Below are positions 47,519 to 55,372 of a stretch of 64,000 nucleotides of DNA, piece by piece. This DNA comes from Nocardia sp. NBC_00508. Lineage in GTDB: Bacteria > Actinomycetota > Actinomycetes > Mycobacteriales > Mycobacteriaceae. The number at the start of each line of letters is the position of its first letter. The first letter of the stretch is position 1. Location of the stretch: the NCBI RefSeq assembly GCF_036346875.1, contig NZ_CP107852.1, positions 3,472,001 to 3,536,000 of the forward strand, in the 5' to 3' direction. A program made the position numbers and the translations under genes. The notes beneath the pieces were generated by a model, which had not been told where the DNA came from, ran no database searches, and worked only from the letters and a program-made list of their open reading frames with translations.

Positions 47519-49071
47519 TGCATGCCGAGCACGTTCCGGTGGTGATCGTCGGCGCGGGCCCGACCGGTCTCACCGCGGCCACGCTGCTCGCCCGGTACTG
47601 CGTCGAGTCTTTGGTATTGGAGCGGTGGGAAGGGGTCTACCCGCAGCCGCGCGCGGTCCACTTGGACGGCGAGATCCGCCGTATCCTGGACCGGTTGGGT
47701 GTCGGCGACGAATTCGACGCCATCTCCCGACCAGCCCTGGGGCTGCGACTGCTCGACCGGAACCTGCGGGTGCTGGCCGAATTCCACCGCGATCCGGCGA
47801 GCGGCCGCAACGGCTACCCGGACGCGAACATGTTCGACCAACCGGAGCTGGAGGCGATTCTGCGGGCCGCTGTGAAGCGGCACACGGAGGTCACCGTCCG
47901 CGGTGACGTCGAGGTCACAACGGTCACGCAGGAAACCGGCGGCGTGCGCGTCGACTTCACCGACCGCACGACCGGCGCAACGGAATCGGTCCTGGCGCGG
48001 TACGTCCTGGGCTGCGACGGCGCCAACAGCCTGGTCCGGTCCTCGATCGGCGCCACCATGCGGGACCTGAACTTCGAGCAGCGCTGGCTGGTCGTCGACG
48101 TGGCCACCACCGTCGAACTCCGGCAATGGGAAGGGGTACATCAGATCTGCGACCCGGTTCGCGCCGCCACGTACATGCGCATCGGGGAAACCCGCCACCG
48201 CTGGGAATTTCGGCTGGGGCCGAGGGAAACCGCGGACGACTACCGCGACATCGATCGACTGCACGGACTGATCCGCCCGTGGACCGGCACCGTTCCGATC
48301 GAGGAACTCGAACTGGTCCGGGTCGCCGATTACACCTTCCGCGCGCAGCTCGCCGACCGCTGGCGCGCGGGCCGGATCTTCCTGCTCGGCGATGCCGCCC
48401 ACCTCACACCGCCGTTCATCGGCCAGGGCATGGGCGCCGGACTGCGCGACGCGGCCAACCTCACCTGGAAGCTCGCCGGAGTCCTCGCCGGGGACTTGCC
48501 CGAGCGGGTACTCGTCTCCTACGAGGCTGAACGCAAACCGCATGCCCGAACCATGATTCGACTCGCGAAGGCCACCGGGATGGCCATGACCGACGGGGGA
48601 GACCTCGGCAACTTCCTCCGCCGTCTCATCACGCCACACCTGCACCGCCTGCCCGGCTTCCACGCACTGGTAACCAATGGCGAGACCCCGCCGCTGCGCC
48701 GGTCCGAGCTCGTGGTGCGGCCGCGTTCGCCCGGTGGTCGAGCGGGCAAACTGGTGCCCAATGCGGTTCTCGACGACGGCCGCCGGTACGACGATATCGC
48801 TGCGGGACGGTACGCGATCGTCACGACCGTCGAGCCGACATCCGCGCAACGAACCCAGATCCGAGTATGTGGCGGGGTAGTGGTGGTCGCCGGTCCCACG
48901 AGCGAACTGCACGGCTGGTTGCACCGGATCGGCACCCGTATCGCTCTCGTCCGGCCCGACGCCACCGTGCAGCGCACTGGCCGGGACCTCTCGGCCCTCT
49001 GCGCCGCAATGCCTCGTTTCCACACCTCTGATCCGACGAATCCGGTAGATACGCTCGGCGCCCTCGGCTAG
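47518..49071 (+). CDS. FAD-dependent aromatic hydroxylase (MhpA/PheA-type)
   Basis: A 517-residue class A flavoprotein monooxygenase. The FAD fingerprint is VGAGPTG (residues 11-17), the DG-type motif is in VLGCDGANSLVRSSIG, and the second FAD motif is GRIFLLGDAAHLTPPFIGQG. The C-terminus (about 400-517) is a thioredoxin-like domain. It resembles 3-(3-hydroxyphenyl)propionate hydroxylases, which ortho-hydroxylate a phenol to the catechol cleaved by an extradiol dioxygenase, here the VOC gene. Last gene of the operon. Identity of the phenolic substrate is not shown. Confidence 0.87.
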   Translation: MHAEHVPVVIVGAGPTGLTAATLLARYCVESLVLERWEGVYPQPRAVHLDGEIRRILDRLGVGDEFDAISRPALGLRLLDRNLRVLAEFHRDPASGRNGYPDANMFDQPELEAILRAAVKRHTEVTVRGDVEVTTVTQETGGVRVDFTDRTTGATESVLARYVLGCDGANSLVRSSIGATMRDLNFEQRWLVVDVATTVELRQWEGVHQICDPVRAATYMRIGETRHRWEFRLGPRETADDYRDIDRLHGLIRPWTGTVPIEELELVRVADYTFRAQLADRWRAGRIFLLGDAAHLTPPFIGQGMGAGLRDAANLTWKLAGVLAGDLPERVLVSYEAERKPHARTMIRLAKATGMAMTDGGDLGNFLRRLITPHLHRLPGFHALVTNGETPPLRRSELVVRPRSPGGRAGKLVPNAVLDDGRRYDDIAAGRYAIVTTVEPTSAQRTQIRVCGGVVVVAGPTSELHGWLHRIGTRIALVRPDATVQRTGRDLSALCAAMPRFHTSDPTNPVDTLGALG

Positions 49072-49445
49072 GAAATTGCCTGTGCCGCAGTAGAAATGAC
49101 CTCACGCTGCCGCCGGCGTAATCATCACGGTGACGGAGCATCGACAGCGGCATCCGGCGACCGACGACCCCGACCCCATCACCGTCTTCGACGGCACCGT
49201 GTAATTCGACGAACGCACTGTCCGAGATGATCGGTCGATCGCACGATGCTCGCCAGCGGATGGCCGCTCTGCGCACTTATGGGCCCGCCGCGGCCGCGAC
49301 TATCGGCATGGCAGCACTTTGCCGCCATGTCTCCCGAGCCGGTGGTCGAGAGCTCATTTATGACGATTTCGTCAATACGATTGGCATCGTCGGCGTCGGT
49401 GCCGACCAGGGAGGTTGTCGGCGGGAATCCGAGCTCGAACCCTTC
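49072..49445. other. Operon end to IS: gap with operator-like palindrome
   Basis: About 370 bp with no convincing gene; a 24-codon frame from the GTG at 49131 is too short to trust. It contains operator O3 (49361-49374) and ends at the CTAG target of the IS pair. Confidence 0.5.
49361..49374. promoter_or_regulatory. Operator-like palindrome O3
   Basis: TGACGATTTCGTCA, with perfect 6-bp arms and one base different from O2; it shares TATGACGA with O1. It stands about 75 bp left of the IS insertion, so a promoter here may have lost its gene. Confidence 0.6.
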
Positions 49446-50773
49446 TAGTGTCCTGCGCCTGAAATTCGTTGAAGATATTTAGCGAGTGATTCGAGGATCT
49501 CTTCCGCGGTTTTGCGCCAGACGAATGGTTTCGGATCGGCATTCCATTGCTCGATCCAGGCTGTGATGTCTTTGTCCAGTGCCGCAACGCTTTTGTGGAC
49601 TCCGCGGCGCAGAAGTTGGTCGGTAAGGAACCCGAACCAGCGCTCGACCTGGTTGAGCCATGAGGAGCCGGTCGGGGTGAAATGCATATGGAAGCGTGGA
49701 TGTTTGGCCAGCCAGGCGTTGATCGTCGGTGTCTTGTGGGTAGACAAGTTGTCACAGACCAGGTGTACGTCCAGTTCCGCGGGCACGGCCTTGTCGATCG
49801 CGATGAGGAATTTCTTGAACTCGGCCGCGCGGCGGCGGGAGTACAGCTTGGAGATCACGGCTCCGTCGACGATGTCGAACGCCGCGAACAGGCTGGTCAC
49901 GCCGTGGCGGACGTAGTCGTGGGAGTATCGCTCGGGCATGCCGGGCATCATCGGCAGCACCGGTTGCGAGCGGTCCAGTGCCTGGATCCCGGACTTCTCG
50001 TCCACACACAACACGACCGCCTTCTCCGGCGGATTGTGATACAGCCCGACCACATCGACGACCTTGTCCACGAACAACGGATCGGTCGAGAGTTTGAAGC
50101 CGTCGGCCACATGCGGTTTCAGATCGAACTTGCTCCAGATCCGCCCAATCGTCGACGGCGACAAGCCGCTTCGTTTGGCCATCGAGGTCCGCGACCAATG
50201 CGTCGCGTCTGCCGGCTTCTGCTCCAGGGTCATCGTGACCACTTCTTCGACCTTGTCCAGCAGGATCGACGGGGGCCGTCCCGGACGCGTCTCGTCGGAC
50301 AACCCCTCGAGACGTCTCTGCGCGAAACGCCTCCGCCACTTACCCACAGTCTGGGCCGTGATACCCAACTCGGCTGCCACATCCTGATTGGATTTACCTG
50401 CCGCACAACCCAATACGATCCGGCAACGCTCCGCGAGCGCCTGCGACGACTTCGCTCGACGCGCCCACCGCTGCAACGTCTCACGCTCATCGCCGGTCAA
50501 CACGATCTCGGCCACCGGCCGCCCACCACGATCACGATCACCCAGCCCTTCCAGACCCTCGGCGGCGAACTGCCCGCGCCATCTCGCCGCCGACCCCACC
50601 GAGACACCGACAAGCCGCGCGGCACCCGCATTCGACATACCCTCAGCGCAGGCCAGCACGATCCGAGCTCGTTGCGCCTCACGCCGATCCGGCGACTCCG
50701 CCATGCGCGCAAGCTCCACACGCTCAGCGTCGGACACAACGATCTCAACAGCAGAAGGCCCACGATGCGACAC
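49445..50773 (-). CDS. IS630 family transposase (element A)
   Basis: A 442-residue DDE transposase. Two HTH regions lie near the N-terminus ([20 protein letters not shown], residues about 50-70, and [20 protein letters not shown], about 133-152). The DDE domain has VLCVDEKSG (first Asp), [11 protein letters not shown] (second Asp) and [11 protein letters not shown] (Glu). The frame appears intact. Its stop codon TAG is completed outside the element: T and A are the duplicated target dinucleotide and G is flanking DNA, so the CTAG target supplies the stop. Confidence 0.92.
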   Translation of the reverse strand: MSHRGPSAVEIVVSDAERVELARMAESPDRREAQRARIVLACAEGMSNAGAARLVGVSVGSAARWRGQFAAEGLEGLGDRDRGGRPVAEIVLTGDERETLQRWARRAKSSQALAERCRIVLGCAAGKSNQDVAAELGITAQTVGKWRRRFAQRRLEGLSDETRPGRPPSILLDKVEEVVTMTLEQKPADATHWSRTSMAKRSGLSPSTIGRIWSKFDLKPHVADGFKLSTDPLFVDKVVDVVGLYHNPPEKAVVLCVDEKSGIQALDRSQPVLPMMPGMPERYSHDYVRHGVTSLFAAFDIVDGAVISKLYSRRRAAEFKKFLIAIDKAVPAELDVHLVCDNLSTHKTPTINAWLAKHPRFHMHFTPTGSSWLNQVERWFGFLTDQLLRRGVHKSVAALDKDITAWIEQWNADPKPFVWRKTAEEILESLAKYLQRISGAGH

Positions 50774-50819
50774 ACAAACAGCCTAACAACTTAGGGGACG
50801 CATTTCAGGCGCGACACAC
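49448..50819 (-). mobile_element. IS630-family insertion sequence, element A
   Basis: A 1372-bp element. Its terminal inverted repeats begin GTGTCCTGCGCCTGAAAT (left) and, complemented, GTGTGTCGCGCCTGAAAT (right). TA dinucleotides flank it (49446-49447 and 50820-50821). The left side reads CTAG, the classical IS630 target. It contains one transposase gene and abuts element B, sharing the TA between them. Confidence 0.88.
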
Positions 50820-50821
50820 TA

Positions 50822-52008
50822 GTGCCTCGTCAAGCAACCTTCGGTAGGTAATCAGGGTGCCGGATCTTGGAGTTGACGGCGAAGTCGCGTTTGGGTCGGG
50901 CGTGCTGGTTGTACCAGCGGATGTAGGCGCCGATCGCGGCGTCCTGTTCGTCGTGGCTGCGGTGATCGGTGCCGTTCAAGGCGAAGTAGCGTAGAGCCGC
51001 GAATTCGGACTCGATCCAGTTCAACCACGATGAATAGGTCGGTAGGAAGACCAGTTCCACGTTGTTGGCCGCAGCCCAGGTGCGGACCTCGGCTCGTTTG
51101 TGCGGGGAGAAGTTGTCGGCGATGACGTAGAGCTTCTGTCCGGGCCAGCGCGCCCGCAGCGACTTCAGCAACGACAGGAACTCCTGCCACCGTTTACGAT
51201 CCCGGATCCGGTAGTGGATCTTGCCGGTCGCCAGATCCAGAGCGCCGAGTAGGTGCCGCACGCCCTGGGTGCGCCGGTAGGTCGCCCGCAACCGTTTCGG
51301 GGTTCGTCGCCCGAACCAGCCACGACCAGCGCGGGGTTGCAAGTTCAGCGGCCCGAACTCGTCCACGCAGACCACCCGCCCATCGGTGGGTGGATGGTCA
51401 TAGAGGTCCAGGACGCGGTTCATCTTCGCGGTGAACTCCGGGTCGGTGCCCGCTTTCCAGGTCTTGACCGCCTGCCACGACACCCCCTCGCCGTGGAGGA
51501 TCTTGCGCAGAGTTTCGCGGCTGATCTCAGCGATTCCGTTGGTCAGCAACACTTCTCGCAGTTTCGACAGGCTCCACACCGAGAACGGCCAGCCCAGATC
51601 ACGCGGGCAGCACCGGGCGATACAAGCGATGCGTTCACGCGTCGCCCGATCTACCTTCTTCGGCCTGCCCGCGCTCCATTTTGGGTCCAGAGCTTCGAAC
51701 CCCCGCTCGTTGAACTCGTGGATCACCTGCCGCACATACGCCTCGCTGACCTGCATCAACCTCGCGATCGCGGGGGCCGGTTGCCGCTGCGCCGAGGCCA
51801 TCACCACGATCGCTCGTCGCGTCCTGACCGGTTGTTTGCTCGTCTTGGTGATCTTCTGCAACCGGCGCCCCTCCTCCGGGGTCACCGCCCGCACAAACAC
51901 TTCCGGCCTCCGGGCCACCGACACCACCTCCACTGGCAGCATCACCGGACACGCGTCCACGATCAACCCGACACCCGGTTACCAGGGCAACCTACCTGGA
52001 CGAGGCAC
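50822..52008 (-). mobile_element. IS630-family insertion sequence, element B
   Basis: A 1187-bp element with ends GTGCCTCGTCAAG (left) and, complemented, GTGCCTCGTCCAG (right). It is flanked by TA at 50820-50821 (shared with element A) and 52009-52010. It carries a different IS630-type transposase, so it is not a copy of element A. Confidence 0.87.
50830..51966 (-). CDS. IS630 family transposase (element B)
   Basis: A 378-residue transposase. The N-terminal HTH is near residues 62-82 (PAPAIARLMQVSEAYVRQVI). The DDE residues lie in VVCVDEFGPLNL, VIADNFSPHK and SSWLNWIESEF. The frame is uninterrupted. The start may be the ATG nine codons further in (MLPVEVVSVARR). It differs clearly from the element A enzyme in sequence and length, so two separate insertion events are implied. 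Confidence 0.92.
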   Translation of the reverse strand: MIVDACPVMLPVEVVSVARRPEVFVRAVTPEEGRRLQKITKTSKQPVRTRRAIVVMASAQRQPAPAIARLMQVSEAYVRQVIHEFNERGFEALDPKWSAGRPKKVDRATRERIACIARCCPRDLGWPFSVWSLSKLREVLLTNGIAEISRETLRKILHGEGVSWQAVKTWKAGTDPEFTAKMNRVLDLYDHPPTDGRVVCVDEFGPLNLQPRAGRGWFGRRTPKRLRATYRRTQGVRHLLGALDLATGKIHYRIRDRKRWQEFLSLLKSLRARWPGQKLYVIADNFSPHKRAEVRTWAAANNVELVFLPTYSSWLNWIESEFAALRYFALNGTDHRSHDEQDAAIGAYIRWYNQHARPKRDFAVNSKIRHPDYLPKVA

Positions 52009-52043
52009 TAGGCTGACCACGACCAGCACAGTAGGCTGGGGCC

Positions 52044-52151
52044 ATGAAAATTCTTCTCACGGTTGGCGTCGTGATTCTGGTTCTCTTCGGCATCTCCAAG
52101 CTGCGCCAGCGCGGCGATGCGGACACCTGGCACGAGGTCACCACCCGCTGA
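52044..52151 (+). CDS. DLW-39-type small protein
   Basis: A 35-residue protein (MKILLTVGVVILVLFGISKL, then a charged tail ending TWHEVTTR). A single membrane helix is followed by a short acidic/basic tail. This matches the actinobacterial DLW-39 family, tiny proteins encoded beside tRNA-Ala near gyrA. The name-giving Asp-Leu-Trp is Asp-Thr-Trp here (ADTWHE). It ends 3 nt before the tRNA-Ala gene. The function is unknown. Confidence 0.75.
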   Translation: MKILLTVGVVILVLFGISKLRQRGDADTWHEVTTR

Positions 52152-52154
52152 TTC

Positions 52155-52227
52155 GGGGCCTTAGCTCAATTGGCAGAGCACTGCCTTTGCAAGGCAGGGG
52201 TTAGGGGTTCGATTCCCCTAGGCTCCA
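52155..52227 (+). tRNA. alaT: tRNA-Ala(TGC), no encoded CCA
   Basis: A plus-strand cloverleaf of 73 nt, identical in its body to the minus-strand copy at 43487-43562, with anticodon TGC. The 3' flank is CTT, so CCA must be added enzymatically. With the DLW-39 gene next to it and the same orientation as tRNA-Ile, this is the more likely ancestral alaT. Confidence 0.97.
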
Positions 52228-52507
52228 CTTCTGAAACTCTGGCTTATCAGCCGCCCAGGACAGCGCCACCACGTCTTGGACCGCCATCGTGGTTCTGACT
52301 GCGTAACCCTGGCTGATGGCGCGTTCGGCGATATCACCACTTCGCCGGGATGAATACATTCACCCTGATGCTCTGTGTCCAATTGGACACAGAGCGCTGC
52401 TGCCACGGCGGCGGCAACAGGCCGCCGCAATCAGCCGAAATTCGGTGGCGCTGTGCCAGACTTGCCCCGCACACAGTAATGCACTCCTCACCCTCGGAGG
52501 ACCGTCC
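52228..52507. other. Region between tRNA-Ala and the ParA gene
   Basis: A 280-bp stretch with no gene. It contains the long palindrome at 52370-52395. TCGGAGGA at 52494-52501 is the ribosome site of the ParA gene. Confidence 0.5.
52370..52395. promoter_or_regulatory. 26-bp perfect palindrome upstream of the plasmid-type ParA
   Basis: Two perfect 13-nt halves, GCTCTGTGTCCAA and its complement TTGGACACAGAGC, with no spacer. It starts 138 bp before the ParA ATG. It could be an operator or a centromere-like site for the downstream pair. There is no T-run, so a terminator is unlikely. Confidence 0.7.
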
Positions 52508-53233
52508 ATGACGAATTCTGTTGCGCCACTCGAATTGCCCGAACCCCTGGTCATCACACTGGGGAATCTCAAGGGCGGCGTCGGTAAGACGACCTCGGCG
52601 TTCTTCTTGGCCAGTTACTTCGCTTCGGTTCACCGGCTGCGGGTGCTGGTGATCGACGCCGACCCGCTCAGTCAGACCGGGTACTCCTGGCACCGGCGGC
52701 TGGTCAAAGGGGGAATCGAGGTGCCGTTCGAACTGGTGGCATTCCCGTCCCGGCACGTCGATGATTGCATCGCCGACAAGGCAGGCGATTTCGACGTCAT
52801 AATCGTGGATGCCGGGGGTGAGTCGGCCGAGATCTTCAAGGCCGCCATCCCGAAGAGCGACGAGCTGTTGCTGGTGACGAGTGTGAGCCCGTCCGAAGTC
52901 AAACGAGTACCGAGTACATTCCGGGCCGCCGAGGAGGCGGTGGCAGGCAGCAGCCGGGAAATCCGCGTGCGGATCCTGATGACCAAGGTACCGGTGATCA
53001 TGAAACACGGCGTGAATGTCTCGACCGAATACCGGGCCCAGCGGCGGAATCTGGAGAACGCCGGCTATGACGTATTCGAATCCTATTTGAGCGCCTGGAA
53101 ATGGTATCGGGAGGCGGCCGATGGGGAGGTCGGCGAGGGCGCCGAGAACCCGATCGAAGACTTGGCGGAATATCGGCAGGTGGGTGACGAGCTGGTGAGC
53201 TCCTACCGGCTGCTGATGGAGGTGCCGGCCTGA
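52508..53233 (+). CDS. Plasmid-type ParA family ATPase
   Basis: A 241-residue ParA/MinD-type ATPase. Deviant Walker A KGGVGKT lies at residues 22-28 (GNLKGGVGKTTSAFFLASYF), Walker A' is VIDADPLSQTGYSW, and Walker B is DVIIVDAGG. It is shorter than the chromosomal ParA and only distantly similar, resembling ATPases of actinomycete plasmids and integrative elements. ATG at 52508 with GGAGGA upstream. The frame is open earlier, but that part crosses the palindrome and is not coding-like. It is coupled to the next gene (TGATG). Likely role: segregation or maintenance of a formerly mobile element. Confidence 0.85.
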   Translation: MTNSVAPLELPEPLVITLGNLKGGVGKTTSAFFLASYFASVHRLRVLVIDADPLSQTGYSWHRRLVKGGIEVPFELVAFPSRHVDDCIADKAGDFDVIIVDAGGESAEIFKAAIPKSDELLLVTSVSPSEVKRVPSTFRAAEEAVAGSSREIRVRILMTKVPVIMKHGVNVSTEYRAQRRNLENAGYDVFESYLSAWKWYREAADGEVGEGAENPIEDLAEYRQVGDELVSSYRLLMEVPA

Positions 53234-54066
53234 TGCCTCCACAACGGAGAAAGGGTTCGATCGGCGGGGCCAATCCGCTGACCGACGCCGCCGAGCACAC
53301 ACCTCCTGTCTCGCCGCTGCGAGATGCCGAATGGCGGCGACCGAATGCCGCCGGTGTCGGCGCGGACGCTGCCGCGGCGCCCTCGACGCAGGTCCTGGCT
53401 TCGAATGTGTTGACGATGCCGGTGCCCGTCGCGGGTGACGGGCCACTGAGTGATCGGGAGCGGGCGCAGTTGACCGCCTGCGAGTCGTCGATCGACACGC
53501 TGCGCATCGCATTCTGGGCCGCAGGGCGAGCTATGCAGATCGTGCGTGACGGGCGGCTGTACCGCGACAGTCACGAGACTTTCGACGAGTACGTGGAACA
53601 GCGGTGGGACATGCAGCGGTCGTACGCGCACAAGCTCATTCGTGCCTGGCCCCTGGCCGCCAGGCTGCATCCGATAGCGCCGGCCATCAACGAGGGCCAG
53701 GTCCGCGAACTGCTGCCGGTGGTCGCAGAACACGGTGAAGATGCGGCGGTCACCGTGTACACCACGGTGGCCGCCGGCGCCGATGTGAAGGTCACCGCCG
53801 GAAGACTCCGCCAAGCCGTGTCGCTGCTTCCCGACCGCTATGACGAGCATCTGGTGGTCGAGCGGCTCCAGGCGTGGTTGCGCGGTGAGCTGTCGGACGA
53901 CCCGAATGACCGGGCGGCAAGCGTGTTCAGCGCCATGGAATCTCGGCTCGCCGCACTGACTCGGAGAGTCGTCAAAGGATCGAGCCACGACCCGGTCGCG
54001 GCGCGGGAATTCGCGGCGCGGCTCCGCACTATCGCCGAACAGATCGAGGAGCAGATCACCGCCTGA
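53233..54066 (+). CDS. Putative DNA-binding partner of plasmid-type ParA
   Basis: A 277-residue protein. A Pro/Ala-rich N-terminus (residues 1-65) could contact the ATPase. Residues about 80-145 contain GRAMQIVRDGRLYRDSHETF followed by EQRWDMQRSYAHKLIRAW, the helix pattern common in phage and plasmid DNA-binding proteins of the ParB-like kind. The C-terminal half is helical. No ParB CTPase GERRxRA box is present. It overlaps the ParA stop by 1 bp. Function as centromere-binding adaptor is inferred from context only. A perfect terminator follows. Confidence 0.6.
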   Translation: MPPQRRKGSIGGANPLTDAAEHTPPVSPLRDAEWRRPNAAGVGADAAAAPSTQVLASNVLTMPVPVAGDGPLSDRERAQLTACESSIDTLRIAFWAAGRAMQIVRDGRLYRDSHETFDEYVEQRWDMQRSYAHKLIRAWPLAARLHPIAPAINEGQVRELLPVVAEHGEDAAVTVYTTVAAGADVKVTAGRLRQAVSLLPDRYDEHLVVERLQAWLRGELSDDPNDRAASVFSAMESRLAALTRRVVKGSSHDPVAAREFAARLRTIAEQIEEQITA

Positions 54067-54080
54067 GTTTCACCGCCACC

Positions 54081-54119
54081 AGTGCCCCGCAGTCGGATGC
54101 ATTCCCTGCGGGGCACTTT
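54081..54119 (+). terminator. Terminator after the ParA/partner operon
   Basis: Perfect 12-bp arms AGTGCCCCGCAG (54081-54092) and CTGCGGGGCACT (54106-54117), 13-nt loop, followed by TTT. Confidence 0.88.
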
Positions 54120-54400
54120 GCGTCGCAGGCCGGGTATCCCGCACGAACGACATTTTATTGATAATTCCTGAAACGCATGTTGCTGGAGTTATTACTTTGT
54201 TATCGAATTCGGGCGTGTTGGACTTTGCGTTGTGTGCTCTATGACGAAAGGTGAATCCTCGGATCGGATCCGCAGGACTGACGAAGCACCGTGATGGTTT
54301 TCGAATCAATTCGAGGTCTTTGGTGAGGTCCCACGCGCCACGAACTGCGGCGTCCACGGCCCGCCACCGGCCGACGATCTGAGCATCGGAGGACCGCATC
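54120..54400. other. AT-richer gap before the NlpC/P60 gene
   Basis: About 280 bp without gene. The part 54150-54250 is clearly poorer in GC than its surroundings and probably holds the promoter of the NlpC/P60 gene. Confidence 0.45.
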
Positions 54401-55276
54401 ATGGCATCATCGACCGACGTCCGATATTTCCGCTACCTGCGACGCGCTGTTTTGTGGGCGCTTGCCGCCGGAGCTGCCGCGCTCATGGGCATGTTGCTCA
54501 ACGCAGGAACGGCATCGGCCCAGCCGGTGGCGATTCCCGCCGTGGGAACAGCCGAGGTCGCCGAGGCGATCCCGCTTCCCGGTGTACCTGAAGAACCGTT
54601 CCGGAACCACGCCATTCTCCCGGTCTCGGAAGCTCCGATCCTGGCCGAGGTATTGGAAGAAACCCCGATCCTGGCCGACATCTCCGAAATCGAGTTCCGT
54701 ACTTCCATTCCGGTTCCGCAAATCGAGATCGCACCGTTCACGCCGGCTCCGATAATTGAGCTTCCGATTTCGGTGTCCGTTCCCGCGGTTGAGGTACCGG
54801 TGGTCGCGGTTGTCCCGCCGATCCAGATTCCGTTCCTCAATGTCCTTCCATCGATCGAATTACCCTTCCATGCTGGAACACCGGAAATCATGCCGCGGGC
54901 GCCGACACCGCCCGCCGCGGTGACGCCACAGAAGACCACCGGCGAGATCGCCGTCGACGCCGCGCGGACCAAACTCGGCGCGGACTACAACTACGGCGCG
55001 GTCGGCCCAGACTCCTTCGACTGCTCGGGACTGGTGCAGTGGTCCTATGGACAGGCCGGTGTCGACCTTCCGCGCACCAGCCACGAACAGCTCGCCTCCG
55101 GTACGCCGATACCGCTGGACAACTTGCAACCGGGCGATGTGGTGGCGTTCTACGACGGAAGCCACTCCGCTCTCTATGCCGGTGAAGGCACCGTCATCCA
55201 CGCGTCGACCTACGGCACCGGGGTGATCGCCTCGCCCCTCGCATCGATGCCAGTAGCGGGTGCCCGCCGATTCTGA
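54401..55276 (+). CDS. Secreted NlpC/P60 family peptidase
   Basis: A 291-residue protein. A signal peptide (residues 1-41, helix RRAVLWALAAGAAALMGMLL, cleavage near TASAQ) is followed by a low-complexity Pro/Val/Ile region of about 125 residues with PIPVP/IELP-type repeats. The NlpC/P60 domain spans about 178-291. Catalytic residues C208 (DCSGLVQWSY) and H255 (GSHSALY), with H267 (VIHAS), are present. Such enzymes cut D-iGlu-mDAP bonds in peptidoglycan stem peptides. TCGGAGGA precedes the ATG. Its place after the ParA element does not show whether it belongs to the element or to the host. Confidence 0.87.
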   Translation: MASSTDVRYFRYLRRAVLWALAAGAAALMGMLLNAGTASAQPVAIPAVGTAEVAEAIPLPGVPEEPFRNHAILPVSEAPILAEVLEETPILADISEIEFRTSIPVPQIEIAPFTPAPIIELPISVSVPAVEVPVVAVVPPIQIPFLNVLPSIELPFHAGTPEIMPRAPTPPAAVTPQKTTGEIAVDAARTKLGADYNYGAVGPDSFDCSGLVQWSYGQAGVDLPRTSHEQLASGTPIPLDNLQPGDVVAFYDGSHSALYAGEGTVIHASTYGTGVIASPLASMPVAGARRF

Positions 55277-55372
55277 CCTCCGCCCGTGAACATTCCTCGC
55301 CACCGGGATCTGTCCCCGGGGCCGACCGGGCGAGGACGGTTCGCCGACATCGCGATCGGCTCCCTGCGCCAG

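Noticed and set aside
49131..49203. 24-codon ORF after the hydroxylase gene
   Set aside because: Too short, no family, and probably part of degraded DNA beside the IS pair.
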